Origin: an uncultured bacterium
Lineage (GTDB): Bacteria; Verrucomicrobiota; Kiritimatiellia; RFP12; UBA1067
Assembly: GCA_902773475.1 (NCBI GenBank)
Contig: CACYEO010000047.1
Span: forward strand, 1 to 7,801
Reading direction: 5' to 3'
Length of the DNA stretch: 7,801 nt
A program made the position numbers and the translations under genes. A model generated the notes under the pieces. The model made no database searches, was not told the DNA's origin, and was given only the letters and a program-made list of their open reading frames with translations. Numbering within the stretch: position 1 is the first letter of the stretch; the number at the start of each line of letters is the position of its first letter. Below, one piece after another: positions 1-6,456 of this stretch.

Positions 1-1
1 A

Positions 2-466
2 TGGCATCCTTCCGATACGCCCGAGGCCGCGGCGAAGAACGTCCTTTCGGCGATTTTCGGAACGGTCCAGTATTCCATGAAGTTCGCCGGGCTGGACAAG
101 CGGCACGTGGACATGATCGCACACTGGAGCCGGTTCGGGGCGGAGCACGAGGCGGCGCTCCAGCGCGGACGTTTCCGCGCCTACCATCCCGAGCTTTCCT
201 ATCCGCTTCTCGAAGGCGAAAGCGCGGCCGAGCGCATCTTCGGCGTATACGCCGAGGAGATCTGCGTATCGACCGGGGCGCTTGACAGGCCGGTGTACAT
301 TTTGAACGCGACGGATTCGGGTTCGCTCGTCGTCGACATCCCCTCCCCCGCGAAGGCCGTTTCGTACGATACGTACGGCGTGAAGACGGGAGAGCGCGAA
401 TATCCTGCGGGATGCTCCCGCATGGAAGTCCCGCCGTCCGGATATTTGAAGATATCCGGGAAGTAG
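2..466 (+). CDS. Glycoside hydrolase related to GH36 alpha-galactosidase, C-terminal part only (5' end outside window)
   Basis: The frame is open from the left edge to a TAG stop and gives 154 residues. It begins WHPSDTPEAAAKNVLSAIFG, and this is followed by a helical stretch with AHWSRFGAEHEAAL and then HPELSYPLLEGES. This pattern (WHP.DT, then W...EH..AL, then PEL.YP) resembles the end of the catalytic barrel and the C-terminal beta domain of GH36-type alpha-galactosidases and melibiase-like proteins. Those enzymes release terminal alpha-galactose from oligosaccharides. The remaining 80 or so residues look beta-rich and fit a C-terminal sandwich domain. The catalytic aspartates of the family lie upstream and cannot be checked, so activity and substrate are unknown. 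An internal ATG at 77 is not the start, because homologous-looking sequence continues upstream of it. The gene converges on recR. The family call rests on remembered motif patterns, not on an alignment. Confidence 0.72.
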   Translation, partial: WHPSDTPEAAAKNVLSAIFGTVQYSMKFAGLDKRHVDMIAHWSRFGAEHEAALQRGRFRAYHPELSYPLLEGESAAERIFGVYAEEICVSTGALDRPVYILNATDSGSLVVDIPSPAKAVSYDTYGVKTGEREYPAGCSRMEVPPSGYLKISGK

Positions 467-467
467 A

Positions 468-495
468 AACGCCGGCCGCGCGGCGGACCGGCGTT
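468..495. terminator. GC-rich hairpin between convergent genes, likely terminator
   Basis: Perfect 8-base arms AACGCCGG (468-475) and CCGGCGTT (488-495) enclose 12 bases. Part of the interior can pair further (CCG 476-478 with CGG 484-486). The hairpin fills the 32-base gap between the stop of the plus-strand hydrolase (466) and the stop of recR on the minus strand (499). Read on the minus strand, the stem is followed by TTTCTACTT, a weak U-rich tail. The plus-strand side has no T run. It most likely ends the minus-strand purC-to-recR transcript and may also act on the hydrolase transcript. Confidence 0.6.
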
Positions 496-498
496 CCG

Positions 499-1104
499 TC
501 ATCCCCCCACGTCAAGACGCGAAGCGATCGCGCGGCGTAGCGTGAGCGGATCGGAATAGGCTATGCCCGAATCGGCCGGAAGTCCGAATGCGAGGCGCGT
601 CACCTTCACTTCCGGAAACTGCTTCAGATTTTCCGCGAGGAACGCGGCCGTCGCGTCGCCTTCCATATCGGTTGAAAGCGCCAGGACGACCTCTTTGAAT
701 CCTTCGTTTCTGACGCGGTCGAGGAGTTCCGCTATGCGGAGTTTTTCGGGCCCCGAGCGGTTCACGGGCGAGAGTTTGCCCATCAGCGCGTGATAGCGGC
801 CGCGGAATGCGCCGGAGGATTCTATCGACTGTATGTCCGCAGGCTCTTCGACCACGCAGACTGCGGAGCCGTCGCGGACGGTGTCCGTGCACAGAGCGCA
901 CGGATTGGCGGTCTTCAATGTGAAAGATCCGCACCGCGCGCAGCAGCACATGGTCTCCCGCGCGCGGGCGAGCGCGGCGGCTATGGGGTCGGCCACGCGC
1001 TCAGGCTCGCGCAGTATCGCGAGCGCGGCGCGCAGCGACGAGCGCCTTCCAAGGCCCGGAAGCCTCGAAAGCGCCCTCGACAGGTCTTCAAGCGGATCCG
1101 CCAT
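499..1104 (-). CDS. recR: Recombination mediator protein RecR
   Basis: RecR acts with RecO (and RecF) in the cytoplasm to load RecA onto SSB-coated single-stranded DNA during gap repair. The protein has 201 residues, the same length as the E. coli protein. An N-terminal helix-hairpin-helix (LPGLGRRSSLRAAL, residues 15-28) is followed by a four-cysteine zinc motif (Cys55, Cys58, Cys69, Cys72). A Toprim domain runs from about residue 80, with VVEEPADI around Glu86, GRYHALMGKLSPV at 102-114, and STDMEGDATAAFL at about 144-156. The C-terminal segment reads AFGLPADSGIAYSDPLTL where many RecR proteins have AHGVPVGGELEY-like sequence, so this is a diverged version. The start ATG overlaps the ybaB stop in TGATG, and the upstream bases offer only a weak ribosome binding site, so translation is probably coupled to ybaB. 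Confidence 0.97.
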   Translation of the reverse strand: MADPLEDLSRALSRLPGLGRRSSLRAALAILREPERVADPIAAALARARETMCCCARCGSFTLKTANPCALCTDTVRDGSAVCVVEEPADIQSIESSGAFRGRYHALMGKLSPVNRSGPEKLRIAELLDRVRNEGFKEVVLALSTDMEGDATAAFLAENLKQFPEVKVTRLAFGLPADSGIAYSDPLTLRRAIASRLDVGG

Positions 1105-1409
1105 CAGCCCATCTGCCCGGATTCCATCATCATCTTGCGCATTTCCTCCTGCATCGTTTTCTTGACGCGGGAGATTGCGCCGTTGAAAGTATTGACGAGG
1201 AGCGTTTCGAAGCGCGACGTCTTGCCGTTCTTGAGCTCTTCGCAGGCATCCGGCGAAATGCTGATCGACATCACGGTCATGTCGCCGCGGATGCGCACTC
1301 CGACGCCGGCGTTTTCATACGTTTCCTCTATGGAATTGACCCTGTCCTGGATGCGCTTTGTCTCCGCGCGCATCTGCATCATCTGTTTGATGTTTCCGAT
1401 GAGTCCCAT
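1104..1409 (-). CDS. ybaB: Nucleoid-associated protein, YbaB/EbfC family
   Basis: This is a small (101-residue) DNA-binding protein of the YbaB/EbfC family. Family members dimerise and bind DNA with little sequence specificity, and the gene is typically joined to recR. A methionine-rich N-terminal helix (GNIKQMMQMRAETKRIQDRV) leads into the beta-rich core (GVGVRIRGDMTVMSISISPDA, about residues 35-55). A long C-terminal helix ends in KTMQEEMRKMMMESGQMG, the usual layout of the family. The start is supported by AAAGGA about 8 bases upstream. The TGA stop shares one base with the recR start (TGATG), a tight form of the conserved ybaB-recR pair. The usual upstream partner dnaX is absent, and the preceding gene is a sigma-54 activator 53 bases away. 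Confidence 0.94.
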   Translation of the reverse strand: MGLIGNIKQMMQMRAETKRIQDRVNSIEETYENAGVGVRIRGDMTVMSISISPDACEELKNGKTSRFETLLVNTFNGAISRVKKTMQEEMRKMMMESGQMG

Positions 1410-1435
1410 TTGTCTGTTCCTTTCTTTTTTCTGTT

Positions 1436-1451
1436 CCGGCCCGGCGGCCGG
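1436..1451 (-). other. Hairpin in the leader of ybaB
   Basis: A perfect 6-base stem with a 4-base loop (CCGGCC-GCCG-GGCCGG on the minus strand) sits in the 53-base gap between the sigma-54 activator and ybaB. It is followed by an A-rich stretch that contains the ybaB ribosome binding site, not by a U run. It therefore does not look like an intrinsic terminator. An mRNA-processing or stability role between the two genes is possible, and nothing in the sequence proves it. Confidence 0.4.
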
Positions 1452-1462
1452 TTTGCGTTTGT

Positions 1463-3043
1463 CTACTCGCGCCGTACGGCTATGCCGTGCTTGCGCGCCT
1501 TGTACGAGATTATCCTGCTTGTCGTCGACAGCAGCCGCGCCGCCGCGGCCGTGTTGCCTTTCGTCTTTTCGAGCGCGCGCGCTATCATCGCGCGTTCGAC
1601 CGCCGCTACCGCCGCGTCGAGCGTCGTCCCTTCCGGCGGGACGCCTCCGTCCGTCTGTGGAAGCGCCGCCGGGGGGCGCAACCCCTCAGGAAGCGTCGCC
1701 GGCGCGATTTCGCCGTCCTGCGCCAGCAGCAGCGCCCTTTCCATGCAGTTTTCAAGTTCGCGGACGTTGCCGGGCCACGTGTGGCGCAGCAGCAGGTCTG
1801 CGGACTCCGGCGCGAGGCGCGGAGGCCGGCGGTTCCACTCTTTCGAATACTTTTCGATGAAATGGTCTGCGAGGAGCAGTATGTCGTTTCCGCGCTCCGA
1901 CAGCGGCGGCAGCCGTATCGGGAACACGTTGAGGCGGTAGTAGAGGTCTTCGCGGAATCTGCCTTCCGCGCACATGCCGGCGAGATCCCGGTGCGTGGCC
2001 GCTATGATGCGGACGTCCGATTCCACCGGATGTTCGCCTCCCACCGGGACGAACGCCCGCTCCTGTATGACGCGCAGGAGCTTGGCCTGCACGGAAAGCG
2101 GTATCTCGCCGGCCTCGTCCAGAAAGAGCGTTCCGCCGTGGGCCATTCCGAAACGGCCTTTATGCTCCGATTCCGCCCCGGTGAACGCGCCTTTGACGTG
2201 TCCGAAAAGTTCCGACTCTATGAGCGATTCCGGCAGCGCGGCGCAATGCACGGCCACGAACGGCCCGGCGGCGCGCGGCGAGGCGTCGTGTATCGCGCGC
2301 GCCACGAGTTCCTTGCCGGTTCCGGTTCCGCCCAGTATCAGGACTGTCGCGCCCGTCGGCGCCACTTTTCCGATTTCGGCGTACACGCGCTGCATGGCCG
2401 GCGAACTGCCGATGATCCCCTGCGGCGGCGTTTTGCGCACGAGCTCCGCCCTAAGCCGTCTGTTTTCCGCCACGAGCGATTCGTGCGCGTCCTGCAGATC
2501 GCGCCGCAGAAGAAGCGCGCGCGCGATCATGGAAGCCGCGATCTGCAGTATGCGCGCGGTCTCGGCAAGTTCTCCGCCCGGCCCTGCGGGCCGGTATACG
2601 GCAAGCGCTCCGAGCGCCTTTTCCTGCTCGCGTATGGGAACGCAGATGAATGCGGTGTTGGGATCGCGCCCCGACCCGGTCCTGTTCAGGAACACGCTCG
2701 ATTCCGCCGTATTCGATACGACGAGCGGCTCTCCGCTCTGTATCACGCGCCCGACCACGCCTTCGCCCAGCCTGTAGCGCCCGTGCGAAGCCTGCTCCGG
2801 CGTAAGGCCGCGCGACGCGTCGATCCAGATCGATTCCCCGTCGCGCGCGAGGAGCGTGATTATCGAGCGTTCGCAGCCGAGATTCCGCGCGATCGATTCC
2901 AGAATCGGCTCCGTCACCGTGCGGAGGTCGATCGTGCGGTCTACGGTTTCGGAAATCTCCTGCAGAAGCCGCAGCTCGCGCGCATGGCGCGATCCCGCCT
3001 GCGAATCCGCTCCGCCGTATGTGGTTTCATGCGGCACGTCCAC
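1463..3043 (-). CDS. Sigma-54-dependent transcriptional activator, NifA-type (GAF, AAA+, Fis-like HTH)
   Basis: This 526-residue protein is a bacterial enhancer-binding protein that uses ATP hydrolysis to open promoters bound by sigma-54 RNA polymerase. A GAF sensory domain spans about residues 35-180, followed by a short helical linker (182-203). The AAA+ domain has Walker A GGTGTGKE (238-245), the sigma-54 contact loop GAFTGA (285-290), Walker B TLFLDE (305-310), arginine fingers in FREDLYYRL (Arg364, Arg370) and WPGNVRELEN (423-432). The C-terminal helix-turn-helix (496-521, with SRIISYKARKHGI) is of the NifA rather than the NtrC type. There is no receiver domain, so control is by a ligand or partner of GAF rather than by phosphorylation. 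Oddities are His266 where the switch Asn is expected and Gly239 in Walker A. The GTG start lies 16 bases after the purC stop. The signal and target genes are unknown. Confidence 0.95.
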   Translation of the reverse strand: MDVPHETTYGGADSQAGSRHARELRLLQEISETVDRTIDLRTVTEPILESIARNLGCERSIITLLARDGESIWIDASRGLTPEQASHGRYRLGEGVVGRVIQSGEPLVVSNTAESSVFLNRTGSGRDPNTAFICVPIREQEKALGALAVYRPAGPGGELAETARILQIAASMIARALLLRRDLQDAHESLVAENRRLRAELVRKTPPQGIIGSSPAMQRVYAEIGKVAPTGATVLILGGTGTGKELVARAIHDASPRAAGPFVAVHCAALPESLIESELFGHVKGAFTGAESEHKGRFGMAHGGTLFLDEAGEIPLSVQAKLLRVIQERAFVPVGGEHPVESDVRIIAATHRDLAGMCAEGRFREDLYYRLNVFPIRLPPLSERGNDILLLADHFIEKYSKEWNRRPPRLAPESADLLLRHTWPGNVRELENCMERALLLAQDGEIAPATLPEGLRPPAALPQTDGGVPPEGTTLDAAVAAVERAMIARALEKTKGNTAAAARLLSTTSRIISYKARKHGIAVRRE

Positions 3044-3059
3044 CGCCCGGGCACCTGTC

Positions 3060-3962
3060 TCAGACGGAGAGTTTGCGGCCTGAAAGGTCTTCGTACGCCT
3101 TGACGTATATTTCGCGCGTGCGCGAAATCACGTCCGCAGGCAGCTCCGGACCCGGCGGCTGGCGGTTGAAATTGATAGAATCGAGCCAGTCGCGCACGAA
3201 CTGCTTGTCGAGCGAGGGCGGATTCGAGCCTGTCGCGTAGGAGGCCTTGGGCCAGAAGCGCGAGGAATCTGGCGTGAGGACTTCGTCCGCAAGTATTATC
3301 GAGCCGTCCGTGTCGCGCCCGAATTCGAATTTCGTGTCGGCGATTATTATGCCGCGCTCGGCCGCGTAGTCAGCCGCCTTGCGGTAGCAGTCGACGGATT
3401 CGTCTCGCAGCGCCGCCGCGAGTTCGCGCCCTGTCGCAGCCGCCATCTCCTCGAACGTCACCGCCATGTCGTGGCCGCCGATCTCCGCTTTCGTGGTCGG
3501 CGTGAAAAGCACTTCGTCGAGTTTCGACGCGTTTTCGTATCCGGGGCGGAGTTTCATTCCGTTCACGGTCCCGGACGTTTTGTATTCCTTCCAGCCGGAT
3601 CCCGTGAGATATCCGCGCACGATGCACTCGAAGGGCGTCATCTCCACCTTGCGTACAAGCATGGAGCGCCCGCGCAGGTCGTCTTTGAACGGAGCCAGGA
3701 TTTCGGGATATTCGTCCACGTCGGCGGTGACGAGATGGTTCTTCACTCCAAGGAACTCCATCCAGAAAAGGGAAAGCTGGTTCAGCACCTTGCCCTTGTC
3801 AGGCACGCCGGACGGAAGTATCACGTCGAACGCGGATATGCGGTCTGTCACTACCATCAGGAGCTTGTCGCCGAGGTCGAACACGTCCCTGACCTTGCCG
3901 GATTTCGCCGTCAGGCCCGGAATGTGCGTTTCAAGAAGAGCGTGGTTTTTGTCGTATTTCAT
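3060..3962 (-). CDS. purC: SAICAR synthase (phosphoribosylaminoimidazole-succinocarboxamide synthase)
   Basis: PurC joins aspartate to CAIR using ATP to form SAICAR, a step of de novo purine synthesis in the cytoplasm. The protein has 300 residues, which matches the long form of the family (the short bacterial form has about 240). Visible signatures are GKVRDVFDLGDKLLMVVTDR (22-41) leading into ISAFD, the RKVEMTPFECIVRGYLTGSG region (104-123), and the substrate-site segment IIADTKFEFG (206-215) followed by ILADEVLTPDSSRFW (223-237). The N-terminus aligns with the family, so the ATG at 3962 is the right start although it has no clear Shine-Dalgarno sequence (an A-rich stretch and a hairpin lie upstream). 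It heads the block that continues into the sigma-54 activator, ybaB and recR. No other purine gene is nearby. Confidence 0.98.
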   Translation of the reverse strand: MKYDKNHALLETHIPGLTAKSGKVRDVFDLGDKLLMVVTDRISAFDVILPSGVPDKGKVLNQLSLFWMEFLGVKNHLVTADVDEYPEILAPFKDDLRGRSMLVRKVEMTPFECIVRGYLTGSGWKEYKTSGTVNGMKLRPGYENASKLDEVLFTPTTKAEIGGHDMAVTFEEMAAATGRELAAALRDESVDCYRKAADYAAERGIIIADTKFEFGRDTDGSIILADEVLTPDSSRFWPKASYATGSNPPSLDKQFVRDWLDSINFNRQPPGPELPADVISRTREIYVKAYEDLSGRKLSV

Positions 3963-3974
3963 TTTTTTGCTTTC

Positions 3975-3989
3975 GCGGCGTTGCGCCGC
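3975..3989 (-). other. Hairpin in the purC leader, next to the start codon
   Basis: GCGGCG-CAA-CGCCGC on the minus strand forms a perfect 6-base stem with a 3-base loop, ending 12 bases before the purC ATG. It is followed by GAAAGCAAAAAA and the start codon, not by a U tract, so it is not a terminator for the dehydrogenase gene upstream. Its position in a leader without a Shine-Dalgarno sequence would place the ribosome entry site directly beside a stable stem. No match to a known purine riboswitch is seen. Confidence 0.4.
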
Positions 3990-4008
3990 ACTGGTTGCGT
4001 TTCGGGCG

Positions 4009-4033
4009 AGTATACCACAATCCTTGCGGTCAA
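4009..4033 (-). promoter_or_regulatory. Candidate sigma-70-type promoter of purC (extended -10)
   Basis: The minus strand reads TGGTATACT (4017 to 4009), an extended -10 element (TGn plus TATACT, five of six consensus bases). A TTGACC lies upstream (4033 to 4028), but with only a 13-base spacer it is too close to act as a normal -35, so the extended -10 would have to carry the promoter. It sits in the 67-base gap between the dehydrogenase stop and purC and would give a leader of about 40 bases. This suggests that purC starts its own transcript and is not only read through from the carrier-protein operon. Confidence 0.5.
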
Positions 4034-4761
4034 AGGCTGAATCCGCCGTCGCAGACTATGGTCTGCCCTGTTATCCACGAGGCGTCCGGCGACAGCAGAA
4101 ACGCCGCGGCCGCCGCCACCTGGTCCGGCGTGCCTATGCCGAGCGGGTGCGCTTTCGCGAGAGCGTCGAGCTGTTCTTTGTCCAGTTTGCCCGTCCAAGC
4201 GCGCGAAAGTTCCGTGTCCACCACGCCGGGCGCGACCGCGTTCACCCGCATTCCGTACGGCGCAAGCTCCGCGGCCGCCGCGCGCGTCAGCCCTTCCACT
4301 GCGGCTTTCGCCGCCGAATACGCCGCGTGCCCCTTTGCGCCGCCGTGCGCGGCCGCCGAGGACACGAGTACCGCGGACGCTCCGCGGACGCGGTTCGCCT
4401 TTTTGGACATCCATCCCAGGAACCGGAGCGGGAAGCCCGCATGGACCGCCGCGAGCGCGGAGAACGTCTCCGGCTTTGCAAGGGCGAGCGGCGCGGGGGC
4501 GTCAAACCCCGCGAAATGCGCGAATCCGCAAACGCCGCACGAGTTGTCCGCTATCGTCCGCAGGAGCGTCTCGAAGCCTTCGTCCGTCGTTACGTCCCCC
4601 GCCGAGCGCGCCACGCGCCCGTCCGCGCCGAAGAGTTGTTCAAGCCTGGCGCCGTCGATGTCCGCCGCCACGATTTTCCCGCCTCCCGCCGCGAGCCTGC
4701 GTACGAGCACGGAGCCGATGCCCCCCGCCGCGCCGGTGACAACCGTGCAGAAACCGTCCAT
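4030..4761 (-). CDS. Short-chain dehydrogenase/reductase, FabG-like
   Basis: This is a 243-residue classical SDR of the length and layout of FabG, a 3-ketoacyl-ACP reductase. The Rossmann motif TGAAGGIG lies at 9-16, and Asp34 at the end of the second strand favours NAD(H) over NADP(H). Catalytic Ser135, Tyr148 and Lys152 are in place (YSAAK, with Ser exactly 13 residues before Tyr), and NAVAPGVVDTEL (174-185) matches the family. Two departures are HFAG (82-85) for the usual NNAG and His107 at the tetrad asparagine. The start at 4761 is chosen for the strong AAGGAGG 7 bases upstream. An in-frame ATG at 4791 overlaps the previous stop as ATGA and would add 10 residues. The gene closes the five-gene carrier-protein operon, so reduction of an ACP-bound ketone is the likely role, although oxidation of a sugar or polyol cannot be excluded. 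Confidence 0.92.
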   Translation of the reverse strand: MDGFCTVVTGAAGGIGSVLVRRLAAGGGKIVAADIDGARLEQLFGADGRVARSAGDVTTDEGFETLLRTIADNSCGVCGFAHFAGFDAPAPLALAKPETFSALAAVHAGFPLRFLGWMSKKANRVRGASAVLVSSAAAHGGAKGHAAYSAAKAAVEGLTRAAAAELAPYGMRVNAVAPGVVDTELSRAWTGKLDKEQLDALAKAHPLGIGTPDQVAAAAAFLLSPDASWITGQTIVCDGGFSL

Positions 4762-4768
4762 TCCGCAT

Positions 4769-4775
4769 CCTCCTT
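4769..4775 (-). promoter_or_regulatory. Strong ribosome binding site deciding the dehydrogenase start
   Basis: AAGGAGG on the minus strand ends 7 bases before the ATG at 4761. This is the best Shine-Dalgarno match inside the carrier-protein operon. It is why the start at 4761 is preferred to the overlapping ATG at 4791. It may also raise translation of the dehydrogenase relative to the coupled genes upstream. Confidence 0.75.
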
Positions 4776-4787
4776 CCGCTTCCGTTT

Positions 4788-5003
4788 TCATTCCGCCGCC
4801 CCCGCAAGGACCGCGAGGTCCCGCACCGTGCGGCAATTCATGAATTCTTCTATCGTCGCGCGCTTTCCGTAGTCCTGCTCTATCATTACGAGCAGTGCGA
4901 AGCCTTTCATGGAGTTCCAGTCCGGCGCGTCGCGGAATGCGAAATCCGCCCCTGCCACGTCGCATTCCAGTATGTCCGCCGCTTTGGATATGAAATCATC
5001 CAT
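4788..5003 (-). CDS. Acyl carrier protein (second of two in the operon)
   Basis: This is a small acidic carrier protein of 71 residues. The phosphopantetheine attachment site is Ser31 in DWNSMKG (28-34), followed by the helix FALLVMIEQDYG and the closing segment FMNCRTVRDLAVL, the standard ACP layout. The residue before the serine is Asn instead of the usual Asp (the other ACP here has WDS). The start at 5003 (MDDFISK) is preferred because it matches where ACPs begin and overlaps the FkbH-like stop by 8 bases. An in-frame ATG at 5021 would add six residues, three of them basic (RRSKK). It lies directly after the FkbH-like gene, the position expected for the partner that accepts the glyceryl group, but either ACP could serve. 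Confidence 0.9.
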   Translation of the reverse strand: MDDFISKAADILECDVAGADFAFRDAPDWNSMKGFALLVMIEQDYGKRATIEEFMNCRTVRDLAVLAGAAE

Positions 5004-6456
5004 CTTCTTCGATCTCCGCATGGTGCTCCGGCGCCGCGCCGCGGCGCGGCAGGGCCAGCACGTATTTTTTGAAATCCGCCCCTTCGCTTTCCAGCGTGTA
5101 GCCGAGGCTGTCGAACAGCTTTTCCGCCGGCGCGTTCTTTCCGGTCGCGCGCCAAGTTGCGCGCAACGTGCGGACGCCGCGCGCCGCGAGCCGCTTTTCC
5201 GCGGACAGCGCGGCCGCGTGTTCGATGCGCCTGTTCATCGCGCGGCAGGACATCGTGAAATCCTCTATCTCCGCCGTTCCGCCGGAGATCTTTGCGTTTA
5301 TGAACGCTATCGTGCCGTAGTCGCCGAATCTGTCGCGCGCCGAAACCGCGAAGACCGCCCGGTCTTCCGCATGCGCGTACTCGCGGATTTCCTCTTCCGT
5401 CCGCCGCGTCCCCGCCGCGTTCATCTGGTTGGATTTCGCGCTGAGCTGCGCAAGCCGCGCGCAGTCTTCATCGCGCGCGGCGCGCACCGACACTTTCAGC
5501 GCCAGGCGTTTGAAATACCCGTCCGCGCCGAGCGCCGCCTCCGCCTCGCGCCGTTTCGCCTCGGCGCGGTACATTGCGGTTTTCGCCGCGTCTTCCGCCG
5601 TGTACGCGCCGCGCGGAAAGAACACTCTTTCCAGCGCTTGCGCAAAGCCTGCGAGTTCTCCCGGGTTCGACGGGAAGTCCGGGACGGCCGCGCCGGTGCG
5701 CGATGCGCGCATCTCCGCGCGTTCGCCCGGATTGTCGTCGATGAATACGAACGCCCCCGGCGAAATGTTGAGCGTCCGCGCGATTTCCTCTAGGCTTTGC
5801 GGTTTAGGCTCCCATCCGGCGCGGACGGCGGCGAAATCCTCCTCTTTGAGGATCATGCCGGGGACGTTCCAGACGCGCGCGGCGTCCCGAGGATCGTTTT
5901 TCGTTATTCCGGCGAGCAGCGTTCCGCGCTTCGACATTTCCAGAAGCGCGCGTTGGAAATCCGCGCGCGGCGATATTCCCTCAAGTCCGTCCTCGCCTAC
6001 CGTCCCGTCCCACAGCGTCCCGTCGAAATCCACGGCGATCGCCTTTTTCAGTTCTCCGCGCATATCTTCCGCGTGCATTGCGATTTCCGCGCGAAGCGCG
6101 CGCAGTCCGGCAAGCGACCAGGGCATCGCGGCAAGCGCCGCCATGCGCGCGTCGCGGAACGGCGCGGTGCAACCCCTTTCGACCGCCCGCACGTCTATCG
6201 CGCGCACCGCAGATCCGGGAAATCTCTTCCGCAGGGCGTCCGCCGCGACTGCGGGGTCCAGACGCTTCGCGGCCGCTCCGGGATCGTCGATCGCGAGGAA
6301 TATGGCGTCCGGCGCGAACTCTTCCAGTTCGCGCGGCGGCGCGAGCGCGGTTTCCGCCCACGCCCCGAACCCCGGCGGCGTCCACACGTCGAAGTCTTCG
6401 CGCAGCATGCCGGCCAGCACTTCCGCCGAGACGTCTGAAAGCAGCGCGATTTTCAT
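4996..6456 (-). CDS. FkbH-like protein: HAD-IIIC phosphatase domain with GNAT-like C-terminal domain (glyceryl-ACP loading)
   Basis: FkbH-family proteins take 1,3-bisphosphoglycerate, remove phosphate and place a glyceryl thioester on an acyl carrier protein. The protein has 486 residues. After a diverged N-terminal domain (1-130), the HAD part shows motif I DFDGTLWDG (143-151, nucleophile Asp143), GITKND (183-188), Lys218 in WEPKPQSLEEIARTLN, and FIDDNPGER (238-246). The C-terminal domain has the family pattern SAKSNQMN (339-346), RFGDYGTIAF (376-385) and FTMSCRAMNRR (400-410), with conserved-type Cys404. The common family form of motif I is DLDNTLWGG, so it is slightly altered here. The ATG at 6456 overlaps the stop of the upstream ACP gene (ATGA) and has no Shine-Dalgarno sequence, so translation is probably coupled. 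ACP genes flank it on both sides. The biochemical role follows from the family and is not shown by this sequence alone. Confidence 0.93.
   Translation of the reverse strand: MKIALLSDVSAEVLAGMLREDFDVWTPPGFGAWAETALAPPRELEEFAPDAIFLAIDDPGAAAKRLDPAVAADALRKRFPGSAVRAIDVRAVERGCTAPFRDARMAALAAMPWSLAGLRALRAEIAMHAEDMRGELKKAIAVDFDGTLWDGTVGEDGLEGISPRADFQRALLEMSKRGTLLAGITKNDPRDAARVWNVPGMILKEEDFAAVRAGWEPKPQSLEEIARTLNISPGAFVFIDDNPGERAEMRASRTGAAVPDFPSNPGELAGFAQALERVFFPRGAYTAEDAAKTAMYRAEAKRREAEAALGADGYFKRLALKVSVRAARDEDCARLAQLSAKSNQMNAAGTRRTEEEIREYAHAEDRAVFAVSARDRFGDYGTIAFINAKISGGTAEIEDFTMSCRAMNRRIEHAAALSAEKRLAARGVRTLRATWRATGKNAPAEKLFDSLGYTLESEGADFKKYVLALPRRGAAPEHHAEIEEDG

Noticed and set aside
1..285. Plus-strand frame starting with ATG at base 1
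   Set aside because: The composition is Arg-rich without motifs, while the overlapping frame from base 2 reads as a GH36-like C-terminus.
1487..3103. A 538-codon open frame on the plus strand opposite the sigma-54 activator
   Set aside because: It is Arg-rich with no domain signature and mirrors a clearly real gene; long antisense frames are common in GC-rich coding DNA.
3975..3989. Terminator of the dehydrogenase operon
   Set aside because: The stem is followed on the sense strand by an A-rich stretch, not U residues; the T run lies on the wrong side.
3963..4033. Purine or other riboswitch before purC
   Set aside because: The leader would be only about 40 bases, too short for a known aptamer plus expression platform, and no aptamer motif is seen.
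3963..4033. Sigma-54 (-24/-12) promoter
   Set aside because: No TGGC-N8-TGC type pair with correct GG/GC spacing was found in this gap, nor in the gaps at 1410-1462 and 7670-7801.
4762..4965. N-terminal extension of the dehydrogenase up to an ATG at 4965
   Set aside because: It overlaps the ACP gene in another frame, is Arg-rich and lies before the Rossmann motif, which should be near the N-terminus. A strong ribosome binding site supports 4761.
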